The notes below the pieces were generated by a model. The model saw only the letters and a program-made list of their open reading frames with translations. It was not told the origin of the DNA and did no database searches. The position numbers and the translations under genes were made by a program. Positions 1 to 11,400 of a stretch of 64,000 nucleotides of DNA are shown piece after piece (within the stretch, counting starts at the first letter, position 1; each line of letters starts with the position of its first letter). The DNA comes from Blasia pusilla (taxonomy: Eukaryota > Marchantiophyta > Marchantiopsida > Blasiales). The DNA is taken from the NCBI GenBank assembly GCA_050084515.1, contig CM114274.1, forward strand, positions 23,436,001 through 23,500,000. The letters run 5' to 3'.

Positions 1-381
1 AGAGTGGTAGATCATGTAAGGTAGATATGATATATGCTGTATGGAGTTAGAGGGACCCAACTGCTAACTAGGGAGCGATTGTGTGGTCTTTATGTATATG
101 TGTGAGTATATTTTGTTTATGTGTGGATTTACTCGTGTGTTAGAAAGATCAATGTTGTGTGGTCTGTAGATGTGACCAACAATGTAGATTGTGTAGCGAT
201 ATTTATTTGTACGAGAGGTGTCACACCTTAGTTAGCCGACAGGTAGAGTTCTACCGCGTCGATGATATAGAGAGTCAACGGGTTTCTCGGGTATAGCTTC
301 GTCTTGAGATGTCGGATGAGATTAACAATAAGTCCGTTGCGTCGAGAATATTGTTTATGACAATTTCCCTGTTTTGGTCTT
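1..381 (+). mobile_element. 3' end of a plus-strand gypsy element, left part (interrupted)
   Basis: This is the right end of a Ty3/gypsy element whose body lies left of the window. A purine-rich tract (about 68-77, ACTAGGGAGCG) is followed by segment alpha (about 80-216), a 2-bp spacer GG, and the start of segment beta at 219 (TGTCAC). Beta is cut at 381 by the minus-strand element and resumes at 6542-7004, which ends with a second alpha. The arrangement tract-alpha-beta-alpha matches the 3' end of the 41-51 kb element. No coding sequence of this element is in view. The call rests on sequence matches to the other copies in the window. Confidence 0.75.
378..381. repeat. Target-site duplication TCTT, left copy
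   Basis: TCTT stands next to the 3' terminus of the minus-strand element and is repeated at 6542-6545 beside its 5' terminus. The uninterrupted solo repeat at 29497-30138 reads GGTCTTTGACAG at the equivalent place, so one TCTT belongs to the target and one is the duplication. Confidence 0.8.
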
Positions 382-1133
382 TATCGTGCGCATACACATC
401 GCTATACAACCCATATTGATGGTCACACCTACATACCACAAAACATCGATCTTTCCCAACATACTGGTAGATCCACACATAAATGACACATACTCACGCA
501 TATACACTAGGATCCCATAATAAAAATCAAGAGTAGTAAAGACGGCTCACACGGCCTAAAACTCCACTCATGAATCTACATTGGCATATCGAATCACATC
601 CACCCTCTGCTATGAGGGAATCCGGACGCTAGCACCCTAACTCCTACACACCCACACACGTCTATGCAAGAGAGGCGCTCCTAAGGCTGAACATGAGAAA
701 GATGGCTTGGGAAAGCCATCTTCCTCCCTCTTACATCGTTGGGAAGAGCAAAAAGGCTCTTCCCCCAAAAATAGCCCTACCAATGGTAACCTGCATGCAC
801 AGGTTACCGATCAACGGTCACCCGACGGACTAAAACCAAATAGGGAAATCTCCATAAATAACGTTTTCGACATAACAGACATGTCGCCAACCTCATCCGA
901 TATCTTGGGACGAAGTTACACCCGAACAACCCGCTGACTCTCTATGTGGTCGACACGATAGAACTCTATCTCCGTCAAAATAAGATGTGACAATTGTCGT
1001 GCGCATACACATTGCTACACAACCCATATCGCCGGTCACATCTACATACCATACAACACCGATCTTCCCCAACAGGCAGGTAGATCTACACATAAATGAC
1101 ATACATTCATGCATATATACTGAGATCCCACAA
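382..1133 (-). repeat. 3' terminal block alpha-beta-alpha of the minus-strand element
   Basis: On the minus strand, alpha runs from about 1133 to 995, a 2-bp spacer is at 994-993, beta runs from 992 to about 521, and a second alpha from about 520 to 382. The two alpha copies (about 139 bp each) are near-identical in layout: TGTGGGATCTC versus TATGGGATCCT at the start, and TGCGCACGACA versus TGCGCACGATA at the end. The alpha/beta joint reads GACA-AT-TGTC, a perfect palindrome. Confidence 0.85.
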
Positions 1134-1149
1134 ACGCCCCCCTAGTTGG
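1134..1149 (-). other. Polypurine tract of the minus-strand element
   Basis: The minus strand reads CCAACTAGGGGGGCG directly before the first alpha segment. This is the expected position of the plus-strand primer in LTR retrotransposons. The same tract (CTAGGGGGGCGA) precedes alpha in the 41-51 kb element. Confidence 0.7.
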
Positions 1150-1239
1150 CAATTGGGTCCTCCTAACTCTAGATAGCACACACATATATACCCGATAAGA
1201 TCTCCTATCCTACACATCTAGCACCATCAGTGTCGTCAT

Positions 1240-1310
1240 CCCCGCAACATTGCCAAACTGCAGCAACCCACCGTGTTGATCCCTTCAAAGAGATCTAACA
1301 CTCTCGTACC
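1240..1310 (-). pseudogene. Remnant of DNA methyltransferase motif I
   Basis: On the minus strand a short stretch reads VLDLFEGINT, matching VLDLFGGIST (motif I, the S-adenosylmethionine-binding loop) of the methyltransferase at 45756-46946. The DNA match includes GTGTTAGATCTCTTTG in both elements. The similarity fades after about 50 bp, and the 3' polypurine tract follows within about 100 bp. The rest of the methyltransferase and all RT/RH/IN are therefore deleted. It shows that this related element also descends from a methyltransferase-bearing ancestor. Confidence 0.75.
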
Positions 1311-1508
1311 CTGCTCCAAACATAGACACAGCTCCACACATGCCTCATGAGCTTGTCAGCACTCCACGCATCTCAACTCTCGTCCCCAAAAATAATAACG
1401 AAGCTGTGCACCATGGGAAGAGACACCCACCCAGGCATGTCTCTCCGTGGGACTATCCGCTACGGGAATGTCCTCCGCATGTGTGCTCCTCTCCCCGAAC
1501 TCTCCTCA

Positions 1509-2159
1509 TCAGCAAACACCACATATGAATGATGCCAACGTGGTCACCGCATCTTCACGTGGTCGACCACCACTACTCCCTACAAACAACACCGGTAGAT
1601 GGCTCACCCATCCATCACCTGATCGCCACCCTGGCCGATAAGAAACCATCTCCTCCCAAAAATCCAGAATAAAACCATGGGGATATAACACTGTACTCCC
1701 TACCAACACATGATACGATTTTTCCGGTATCGTAATCGCTTGAGTGCACACCATCGCACTATCCGACTCATGCTCTGGCTGAAGTCTAACCACTAACACC
1801 TGTCAAATCATGAACTGCGTGGGTGATACGCCCCCGATAGAGGTCTGTATTTGAAAGGGACAACGCTCAATGTCGCCTTTCTGTAAACCCAACGCCAGAC
1901 ACGTCGCCTTCCCTAACATCAAGGGCTACACTCTCGAATTAAGTAGGACACGCTACGGGTGGTACACCGTACCTGTGGGACTAACCAAGCGAAACACTCT
2001 TGCTCGGTTATCCAACAACACCACACCTGGTGTGATCATGGCTCGCTCTATCGTTGGCCTAGTTGGCATATCTACCAACTTCTCCGCCGCCGCATGCCAT
2101 GACTCAGTGGGAGATGTCCCGAGCACTTGCTCGTGAGGGCACGTCCACCACCTCCTCAA
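1509..2159 (-). pseudogene. Degenerate protease-like segment of gypsy pol
   Basis: Minus-strand fragments from 2159 to 1953 and 1799 to 1509 match the segment before the methyltransferase in the 41-51 kb element. Shared stretches are PGVVLLD, FRLVSP/FQLVSP and the later DVLVGG.MLYPMGF region, here HVLVGSTVLYPHGF. This is the place of the retroviral-type aspartic protease. The expected DSG is altered in this copy (the minus strand reads about LLNSRV), so the active site is lost. Stops and frameshifts break it. Confidence 0.65.
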
Positions 2160-2869
2160 CTACCTCTAAAGGAGAGGCAGTCACCTCTCCATGCTCACAC
2201 AACCTGGCGGCCAGTCAGAACACCTCAAGCTGGTCCAACTCCCATCGTCGCCAACTCCATGGTGGAGAACAACGGAGCCTGGCTCATCCAAGTGGCCACC
2301 TCCAACAACATGGTCAACATTGACTCCTCCCGAGCCGGCATAGGAGTGGTCTCTCCAACTCCTCGTGACGTCAACACGCCTGTCCCACCTGTGGGTACTA
2401 CTGATTGTCGAGGCACCATCGACGATGTATATAGTGCCTTTGACAATGTGAACGACTAAGGAACCCTGGCCTATCGCCGATTGGTCCCCTTCTGTGGATC
2501 AATCTCAACGCCATTTCTCCATGGCTCAGTATCTCTTGCATCACCCTGAGTCACCACCATAGCAGCCTCAATCTAAGCCGCACTACACATAAATCCCATC
2601 CCCGGAGAATCCTCTCCAACATCATGGTAAGATGTGGACACTAGCGCCACACTAGCTATTCTCAGCTTTGCGCCTATAGGTGCATCATTGTCATCGCATC
2701 AATCCTCTCCTTCAACTAATCGATGCGCGTAAGGAGCGCTGCATTGGATGCACGTTCTCCATCTTATGTGACTGGTGATGGCACTCTACCACCACGATCA
2801 TCCACTAATCGATCTCCATCAACTCTCTTGTCCCCAAGTCCTCTACCTACCTCTGGGCGTACATCCCAG

Positions 2870-2940
2870 CAAAGATCATAATACCTATCCCTAGTGTGAC
2901 CATATCGGTGAAAATGATCACACTACAACTGTGATGGGGC
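2870..2940 (-). pseudogene. Degenerate gag zinc knuckle
   Basis: The minus strand reads CDHFHRYGHTRDRYYDL, collinear with the intact CCHC knuckle CDYCQRYGHTRARCFSL at about 44310-44360. The second and last cysteines are replaced (F and Y), so the motif could not bind zinc. It marks the nucleocapsid part of gag between the capsid-like segment (3326-4078) and the protease-like segment. Confidence 0.6.
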
Positions 2941-3325
2941 CATCCTCTGTGGCTCCTAAGAAATCGGAGGCGCCTATGGCCCTCTTCCATGCTGTGGGCA
3001 GTCCCTCTGTCTATGTGACCCACCACACGTCCAACAAGCCAATCCTAGTCCATGCTGGGAAACATATATCGGTACACGTCATTGCCTCATCGACTCACAA
3101 TACCCGCCCTTCTCTCTGGGCCCATCGGCCCGCTTTGGTGGTACAGGTGCATGTTAGGACATCTTTGGGTCTACTCCTACTTGTCGACTCGTCAAATCCC
3201 GTGAAAATCCTGTGGTCATCACCTGCTCCTCACTCATGTTGAGCTCTACCCGCTCAGACAACTTTGAAGACCACCTTCAATGTGGGCTTCACCGTGTGAA
3301 GAAACATCGCATCCCAAACTCTCCT

Positions 3326-4078
3326 CTATAGCTCCTCATCTAGCACCTTGTACCAATACTGCACTGACTGCGCCTCAATCACCCCATATGTGGCAATGAT
3401 CAACCGTCGCATGCACGTGAATGCCTCGCTCAGACTCTCACCCGATCTGCGCTGAAAATCTTGTAGACACTTCATCTTGTCAATCCGCACGCCGTGGTAG
3501 CTCCTCCCCAAGTGTCGGAAGAACTCCATTGTAGGACTGAAACTCGGTGGTCCTCTACCATGAGAGGTCTTTGCCACCTCACCACTCTCACTGCCATCCT
3601 CTCCATCTAGTCTTCGGGCTGATGGTGTAGGTCTCTCCGCTCTCACTATCCCATCATACGCCTCGCGACCACTAGTGGACACATACATTGGAGCCCAATA
3701 CACCCTCTAGGTATCGATCTCTATAGAGTATAGAGATTGAAACTCCATGTAGTCATCCATCGGTGGACCCTCCAAGTGATGGAACAACCCCTTCCATGCC
3801 ATAAAAGGGTTGAACTGCGTAGGGATCCGTATCTCTTGGAAGTCGCACCACGTGTCAAACTCCTAGATGAAGTCATCTAAATCTATGGTGCCTACTGCAC
3901 CTAAGAAACGACGCATGCCCCGGTGGCCCATATCGTCCATCTCTCTCCACGTATCATTGTCCTTGTCTGCAATCTTGTCACCAAACCCGCTATCTAGTGA
4001 TGACGATCCAGCCACGGATGGGAGTCGGGGTGGTTCCTCACTCAAAATCCCTCGATACCTCACACCACTCCGTGTCAC
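3326..4078 (-). pseudogene. gag remnant (capsid-like) of the minus-strand element
   Basis: Two minus-strand reading frames (4078-3863 and 3703-3326) match gag of the 41-51 kb element. The first holds TRSGVRYRG, matching TRSGTRFRG near 43175. The second holds FFRHLGRSYHGVRIDKMK, DFQRRSGESLSEAF and GVIEAQSVQYWY, matching FFAELRASYQGVRTEKLR, DFQRHPGESLREAY and GVTEAQAIQSWY. This is the retrotransposon gag fold that coats genomic RNA in the particle. Frameshifts and stops separate the pieces, so no full protein can be made. The assignment rests on similarity between the two elements and general resemblance to gypsy gag. Confidence 0.75.
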
Positions 4079-6053
4079 TCCACTACCACTACTCGTAATA
4101 CCTCATTCTTCCAAACCCTAGAAGAACACCGTGATGATAACCCTGTCTCACCCACTCAAGCACTAAAGCACTCAAACTCACCAAGAGTCTCCCACACTCC
4201 TCATTAGCTCACCTACGCTAATGGTAATCTTGTGACGACACAGCGGGCCTCACGCACACTCAACACTCGGGCTCACCATGAGCCTCCCACTAACTCACCT
4301 AAACTATTGACACTCTCAGGTCATCCACGCAACCCCTACTCGGCAAGTGCCGTATATCCACCAACATGCTACACATGAAAGGAATCTACACTCGTCACCA
4401 TCACTACAGCCATCCAACACCAATAACTACCCGATACCGGGCACTCTCAATCACACAAGATAAGTGTGGGGAAAGAGACTTGAATGGGTAACCTGATCAC
4501 GCCCACCCTCAATCTACTCCACCGTCACCACTAACTCCTCCATGTGGTGCGGAAACCTCCGCGAGACACTACCCTCCTCAACCACCACGTCGAACCTCCC
4601 CTCATAAAATTCCACTCTGCTCGCAAGACAGTCAGCAAGGAACAAGAAAATCCCATCATGTCTCTTAACTATCGTCTCAACTCGGTCTGACTCTACCACG
4701 TCAGTCCCAACCACATTCGTCGCTCAGCCAGGTAGCTACTCAACTTTATCTGACTCCAACCACGTCGGCATAGCTACCACTTCCAACATCATCTCGTAAT
4801 CCAACCTACTACATCCTGCTAGCCATAACTATGTCCCCAACCTGGGTTTCCACTCTCACCATGACCATGACCCTACGGCCCTCCGTCTTGCCGCCCTATG
4901 GGACAAAGCCCTTCCTACCTGCTAGACCCATCTGCTTAGGTCCACGGCCCTCACTTGGCTTGCTGGCGCGCCATCCTATGCGGCCCCACCCTTGGCCCGC
5001 TTCCCTCCTCCTCCTTCCCCGTCCAATGTCCGAGGAGAACTGGGGTTACATGTTGAGCTGGCCGGAAGAATCTGAGAATTTCCGATTCACTTCGTCACTT
5101 ACCGGCCAAAAATCGAGGGTTCAGGGAGGGTGTCCTTTGTATTCGAATCTGTTTAGCGGGCTGGAATGAAGAAAACTTTGAAAATTTCCGCTCGGGTTTG
5201 TAGAGACCGGAAATGTATCGGTTGTCACGAAAAAACTCCCCGGACCCTATCCCCGTCCCCTTCTCTCTCCCTTCCTCCCGCACTCTTGGACCTTCATGTA
5301 CCCCTAGGTACAACGTACTTGGCAGGTACGAAGGTACCTCCCCTAAGTCCTCGGAGCCTTAATGGCTCTTCCTTCCGACGTCACTCAGCCTGTGGTCCTT
5401 ACCTCCCTTCCGTTTGTTAGAATTAACCACCCAACCCTATGCGTAGGCCCACGTCTCTTACCGAGTGGCTCTCTTAAGCTCGCTTGGGCTCACCGCCCTA
5501 TGGAGCTCTTGTCTTCTCAGAGCTCCCCGTTCATCCTTTGCGCCTACCTTGCCAAGCCATTCTGCCACTCTGCCCTAACATAAACGCCCCAACTTGGCTC
5601 TGTCACCTCTGCCGCTCGATGCGTCGCACCTCCCAGCTCTGCTTACCTACATAGTTGTGGCTACTTGCCCAACTCCGACCGCCTTGAACAAACTCCGCCC
5701 GACTGCGGCAACACTACATAATCCCTATCTACGACCTAACTCTAGATCCCTAGCTAGCCGCCTTTACTTAATAGCCCCCCTCGGTTACAAGGCAAAGCTC
5801 TCTCTTTCCCGACACGCGCCACTCCTCAACGACGATCACTAGCCTCCTATACCCGAGCACTCATGTCCATCACTCTGCTACTACTCTACCCTAGTCCGCT
5901 ATCAGCGAAAATCAAGAGAAAATGAGCAGTGCTTCTGCGCACGGCCTCCCAAACCTAGAAATGACAAACAAACGCGACACACGCGTCTCCAAGGCAACTC
6001 GCTTGCCTACCTGCAAACAACGAATTCCCTACCCCCTCGCATCTTTCTCATGT
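4079..6053 (-). other. Long leader of the minus-strand element
   Basis: About 2 kb between beta and gag. It has several short open frames (for example 4514-4714 and 5095-5313, minus) that match nothing I recognise and are not clearly shared with the other element. I see no tRNA-type primer-binding site starting TGG right after beta. The sequence just inside beta (ATGAGAAAGATGCGAGG) resembles the same place at 63945 (CAGAGAAAGATGTTTAGG). Confidence 0.5.
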
Positions 6054-6541
6054 AAAATCAAGAGTAGTAAAAATGGCTCACCCGGCCTAAAAATCCACTA
6101 ATGAATCTACATTGGCATATCGGACCACATCCACCCTTTGCTATGAGGGAATCCGGACGCTAGAACCCTAACTCCGAAACACCCACACACGTCTATGCAA
6201 GAGAGGTGCTCCTAAGGCTCAACATGAGAAAGATGGCTTGGGAAAGCCATCCTTCTCACTCTTACACCCTTGGGAAGAGCCAAAGGCTCTTCTCCCAAAA
6301 ATAGCCCTACCAACGGTAACCTGCGTGCACAAGTTACCGAGTGACCGTTGACTCGGTCAATGGGTCATCTAACGGGCTAAAACCAAAATAGGGAAATCGC
6401 CATAAACAACGTTCCCGACACAACAGATATGTCGCCAACCTCATCCGACATCTCGAGACAAAGTTACACCCGGACAACCCCCCTGACTCTCTATGCCATC
6501 GACACGATAGAACTCTACCTACGTCAAAATAAGATGTGACA
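6054..6541 (-). repeat. 5' terminal repeat (beta only) of the minus-strand element
   Basis: Beta runs from 6541 (TGTCACATCTT) to about 6054 and is collinear with 992-521. At its inner end the sequence passes directly into the leader. The alpha segment that follows beta at the 3' end is absent here. The 5' repeat is therefore shorter than the 3' block by alpha on both sides. Confidence 0.85.
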
Positions 6542-7004
6542 TCTTTGTTAGTCAGGTGATCCATTGACCGAGTCAACAATCTTCGGTAACCTATGCACGT
6601 AGATTATCGTTTGGAGGCTATTTTTGGGGGAAGAACATATTGGCTCTTCCCAAGGCTATAACTGAGGGAGAGATGGCTTTCTCAAGCCATTTTTCAAATA
6701 TTGGGCCTTGGGATCACATCTCTTGCTTTGTGTGTAGTAGGAACTTGGGTGCAAGCATTTGGATTCCCTCATAGCAGAGGGCTCGGCAGAGGGTGGATGT
6801 GGCTCGATATTCTAATGTAGATTCAAGAGTGGAGTTGATCATTTGAGCCATTTTTACTTTGATTTTGTGATGTGATCTCGATGTATGTATGTGAGTATAT
6901 TTTTTTATGTGTGGATCTATCTGAGTGTTGGGAAAATTGATATTGTGGGGTGTGTAGATGTGACCAGCGTTGTAGATTGTGTAGCAATGTGGATGCGAAT
7001 GATA
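6542..7004 (+). mobile_element. 3' end of a plus-strand gypsy element, right part
   Basis: Continuation of the terminal repeat interrupted at 381. It begins with the second TCTT (6542-6545), continues beta to about 6868, and ends with alpha (about 6869-7004; starts TGTGATCTCGATG, ends GCGAATGATA). Flanking sequence follows. The left part gives the tract and the first alpha, so this copy also had the order tract-alpha-beta-alpha. Confidence 0.75.
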
Positions 7005-7822
7005 GTGGAGATCGTGCTATGCACATAATCAATCATGATTAAAGAATTAAAAAAAGTTTTTTTGGTTTATGTTTTCTCAAAAGATTTCTTGATGCCCCAC
7101 TACCATGTGTTAATCAAGAAGGATTGTTCCCTTGATAATAGAGATGTTTATATGCATATTCTCCTTATTGTGATCTAATATTAATGAAAAAATGTGAGTG
7201 ATTTCTATAGAATAATAAATGCACACCATCATACAAAAAAATAGTACTTAGAGGTCTTAGGCTTCTAAAGGTCTAGTCTCCATTAAAGGGTACCTTTGAG
7301 CGGCTCTAACGAATACCTTATGTTAGTTCCAAGTAAGTGGTTGTCTAGTTCAAACCAAATGTCTCAATTGGACCTCCTCACGATGGGCTTTCATAAGTAG
7401 ACATACGAGTGTAAATTTGGTGCTAGGAGATCTAATCCTCATGTTGCCCAAGAAAATATTTTTTTGGTCGATGCAATATTTTGTGGCAAGTTCTGAAAAC
7501 CAAAGTACAAGGTTGTTGTGTACACTATCAACTAGTTGGTCCCATTCACGGGTTAAGGCAGAGTCCTTCTTCTCCTTCCACCCTTTCTTTATGTCAATTA
7601 GATGGAACTTAGTTATGAGAGGGGATATGTGTCGCAATTGGAAACCACTCGAAAGGATAAGTGTCAAATAGGGAGATGTTTATTGTTGAGACCATGTCAC
7701 TAATAGTAATATGAGTAATTCTTAAAATTGACTTTTTTATGCCTTTGATGAAAAAAATTCTTGAGTTCCATGCGCCAATCCGAGATATGTGTTTGCAAAT
7801 AAGAAGCTCCTCCTTAGGGCCT
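7005..7822. other. AT-rich anonymous sequence
   Basis: No gene or known repeat recognised. The longest frame (7350-7667, minus, 105 aa) has no motif I know and overlaps an antisense frame of similar length. I treat it as noise or old transposon debris. Confidence 0.4.
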
Positions 7823-8096
7823 TATCCCATGGGCCCGATTCTTGGGATCACTTGCGACCCCAAGAAACTGCATTCCGGCTGAGACCGTCAACCAGCCGGC
7901 GGTTTTCAGCAAGTTTAAGGGCAGGGAGGGCCGTTTCCACGGCAGGTAGGGCATGAAGACGAAAGACTCGAGAGGTCGCAATTCTTGCGCCCAAAATTGG
8001 TGGGCGCAAAAGATTTGACGACCCCGTCAATTTGTATGACTCAAGTGGACAAAAATGTCATCTCACCTAACCGCCCGTGGATAGAGCCATGGGATA
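7823..8096. mobile_element. Possible MITE with short terminal inverted repeats
   Basis: The left end TATCCCATGGGC (7823-7834) and the right end GCCATGGGATA (8086-8096) form a 10-bp inverted repeat around about 275 bp without an open frame. The size suits a non-autonomous DNA transposon. I could not find a matching target-site duplication, so chance is a real alternative. Confidence 0.25.
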
Positions 8097-8327
8097 GCAT
8101 AGATTTTAGAGATAGTTATTTTAGAAATCAAGCAGCGGAAACCCGTAAATGAATGCGCGGATTTACCGGAAACCCTACTGGAGTCCATACCGCCCGACGA
8201 GCCCCGACGTGGTTAAATTTCAACTTTCCCTCCGTTCGTCTCGATGAAAGCCCGGAGTTACGAAGGGTCCGGACCATAAATCCTGGTGTCGGTCCTCGGT
8301 CCCAATTACCTTCTTACCCGACGACAC

Positions 8328-8403
8328 CTACGTGGTGGGTACTCAGGTATTCGTGGCCGTCTGACTCCAGATCAGAAGGTTGCGTGTCCGATTCACAGTA
8401 GTC
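8328..8403 (+). pseudogene. tRNA-Trp(CCA)-like fragment
   Basis: The 3' two thirds resemble plant nuclear tRNA-Trp. An anticodon stem TCTGA/TCAGA encloses the loop CTCCAGA with anticodon CCA at 8367-8369. It is followed by the AAGGTTGCG variable/T-stem region and TCCGATTCAC at about 8387-8396. The 5' half is degenerate and the acceptor stem cannot be closed (AGTAGTCT follows instead of an acceptor strand). It is therefore a tRNA pseudogene or the head of a tRNA-derived SINE, not a working gene. Confidence 0.5.
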
Positions 8404-11400
8404 TAGCATTTTGTGCGATAGGCGTGTCCCGTTTTCACTCACCTTCTCGTACTTCATTCTTCGAGTCCCTTTTTTTCTCACTATCTAACCTTCACACGAA
8501 TGTAATAATTAATTCTTAATCCAATTCCACCCTGCTAGTTTTCTTTTCCGGATGGGTTTTCCATTCCGGTGGGGGACTGAACTGCCGCAGAGTTCCGTTC
8601 CGCATCCCGACCCGAATCGGCCTGGCCCGAACGAGTGCCGAAGCTCCTCGCCAGGCTTGCTGCACGTCAGTAACTAGGGCAGACTTTTCAAGACTTTCCA
8701 AGTGCTGCTGGAGCAGGATTACGCCGGTTCTCAGATTCTAACATGGAAATGAGATGACAGAGTTAGCTCTGCCTCGGTGGTTTCAGCCGATGAGTCCAAG
8801 GCTTTATGGCACGCCGGAGGATCGAAAGACTGACCTCAGGTGGTGTGGAAGGCCGTCCCCAGCTCCTCGTTGATTGAGATACGTTGCTTGATTGCTGACT
8901 TACGCCGATTTATTGAGTGGATTCGCTCCGACGGCTCTGATGCTCAGGTTGGTGCAAATTGCCAGAGACGGTACTTAGCTGGACTGGTGTCGGGTGTAGG
9001 AGATGTGTGCGAAGGAGAGATGGACGAATTGTGCTTCCGAACGCCTCTCCGTTGTTGTAATGGAAACTAGACTAGACCAGGGTCGCGACGACCGGAAAAT
9101 TGTCACATCTTTCATAGGTGTGATCGATGTCCCTTGATACAGGTTATGACTTAATCTAGAGCGAGAGAGAAGAAATGGTAGCTACAGCAGAGAGGTGCCA
9201 ATGTCAGTCGAGGTATTCGGGATCCTTTTGAACGGAAGTCCCTGATGGTGCACTGTCGTTCATAGGGCCAAGTCATTTCTAGTATTTCTTGCGTAATTTG
9301 GGCTCACTGTTTGTTTGATACTCGATCACAGGCTTGTTTCTTTCGCTTGTACGAAACTTGAGGAAATTCGTCACTACCTCATGGATGAAGAAAACAGGTG
9401 ATCTGTTCATCTTTGGAGCTGACGTCGGAAAAAGTGTGCCAAGTCTCGTAGGCATGCCTTCGCACGTGAATGTGGCCGCACCTAGACATGCATACATGCA
9501 TGAATGTGAGGATTTTCACTAACTGTATAGACAACGTCTGCGTATTGCCATGATTATTGTGTGGTTTGACTTAGTTCAGTGCTTTCCCATGGATGCTGGG
9601 CAAATTATGGAAGCTCTTCTTGACCTACGGGGCGTAACGTCATTTCGTCACACAACATCGAGTATGACGAGCTTGTTTCAATTTCAGGTACTGTACCATC
9701 TTGTATGATCACCTATCACAAAGACGAATTACAATGTATCACATTTGCAGGCTGTGGATGCTGAAAATCCTTTTGTTCTTTTCAGATGCGAACTGACGAC
9801 CTGGGTCTGGATTAAGTCTAGTTACGCGCCGCTTGCTGCACCCGGGGTTTCGTCTGGTGGTATATGACAATGATTGGGATTAGAGAGCAATTTCGTGGCA
9901 AAAGGACGATCAGAAGTGATTGCGGAAGCATGGGTGCTCTTCCGGTATTTGTTCTCGGATGATTAAGTGGTCCAGCTAGCCGTGTCCACGAGCCGTCAGC
10001 TGGTGCAGGGAAATTGTGAAGAAAACGAAGGGTGAGAGCTCTCAATCAGGAGCTGACTGACAACCCATTTCAAGATGATCTAGATAGAGGCAGGAATTAT
10101 GGAACGCTGCAGATTGCAAAAATGTTTCCTTCCAAGTTTGTTCTAGTGGTTCATCTGTCCAAGAAGATCGAATGCTCTATCTTTGCGGACGGTTAATTAC
10201 TGGAAAAGCATATTAACAGGGCGATGGTACTCAGTCTGGCGTCGAATAATTTTGGCGAATGGTGCGGCGCACGGCAGACGCGCACGAGAGTAAAACTAAA
10301 AACTAACCGGGATCTCACGTGATACTTCCGAATATGTCAGGCACCTGTAACACCCAAGGTCCACAAGTTGTGAACGCTACTTGCGTCACGAGCTTGTAAA
10401 GTCCCGTCGAATTCGAACAGTCTTCTTAATATTGCGGAATTCAATCTGTTGAATACTCATGATTGTTGCTTAGCAGATGCCAAGTATCCGACTCGTCATT
10501 CTCTTCCCTGGTGACGATGAGGGACTTAATGATTCGAAGCAGGTTCAAAACTGTCACAACTTCGACCTGAATGGGTGTGCGCAGCAACTTCGATTATCTG
10601 CCTTCAAATCTCCCGATCACAACCGAGTGCCATTAAAAGACACATCTGCCTTCCTGTCACCTACTCGGTCTATCGGCTTCTACGCCTCCGGGCACTAGAA
10701 TGCCAACGCTGCCAATTTGAAATTTGAAAGTCGTTTTGTTGGACAGGATTTATGGATGAAGTGAATGTCCGGGCCTTCTTAATGTAAATGGTGGTATTCG
10801 AAGACGTACGATTAACGAGAGGACAGGCGGACCTCTGGTGGATTAAGGATTGCCTCATGGCCGCCTGGACACGCAGGGCACGCATGGTGGGTTTGATCGG
10901 TTCACCCGCGGCTTTTGAAGCCGTGAAAAACTCTGCACTACGCACATTGCAGCGAATTGGGTTGGGCCGATGGCTATGACACCCTGTAGTTCCTGTCCCG
11001 ATAAAAGTTTATGAAAGTCTTCGTCTTTCCGGAGGTACGGGCAGTTGCCATAAGCGTGTGAGTGGTACTATGAGAGGCAGACCGAAAATGTTCTCGTGCA
11101 TCCGTGTCAACTGCCACAACCATGCCTTTCGTTGTTCCGATGGCCTGCGGCAACTAGGTGCGTAATGTACATCGGATCATCACATCATGAGCTGCCTACA
11201 TTCTCGAATCGTGGATCACTCTATTCCGAAAAACAAAGATGCACTTCGATAAACATGCCGAAAAAGAGGAATGCCGTAAACATGAGTGGCCGACTTCCTC
11301 CAGCTTCAAACCTGGACGTGTAAGCCAGGAGAGGGCAGAGAGTGAGGTTTGTTCCTAATTTACACCCGGACTATGCTCCAAGTCCATTGTCCAGTCGAAG

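Larger units (their letters stand above)
382..6541 (-). mobile_element. Internally deleted Ty3/gypsy element of the DNMT-carrying family
   Basis: This 6.16-kb minus-strand element is inserted in the terminal repeat of a plus-strand relative and flanked by TCTT. Read 5' to 3' on the minus strand it has beta (6541 to about 6054), a long untranslated leader, gag remnants, a protease-like segment, about 50 bp matching the start of the methyltransferase domain, then directly a polypurine tract and alpha-beta-alpha. RT, RNase H and integrase are missing, so it must have been moved by proteins from another copy or lost its pol after insertion. All reading frames are broken. It is a relative of the 41-51 kb element, not a recent duplicate: the gag segments are clearly similar but diverged. 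Confidence 0.85.

Noticed and set aside
378-6546. A 5-bp duplication TCTTT for the minus-strand element
   Set aside because: It is possible by sequence, but it would remove the terminal A of the element end (CACGATA, family CACGACA). The other three insertions support 4 bp.
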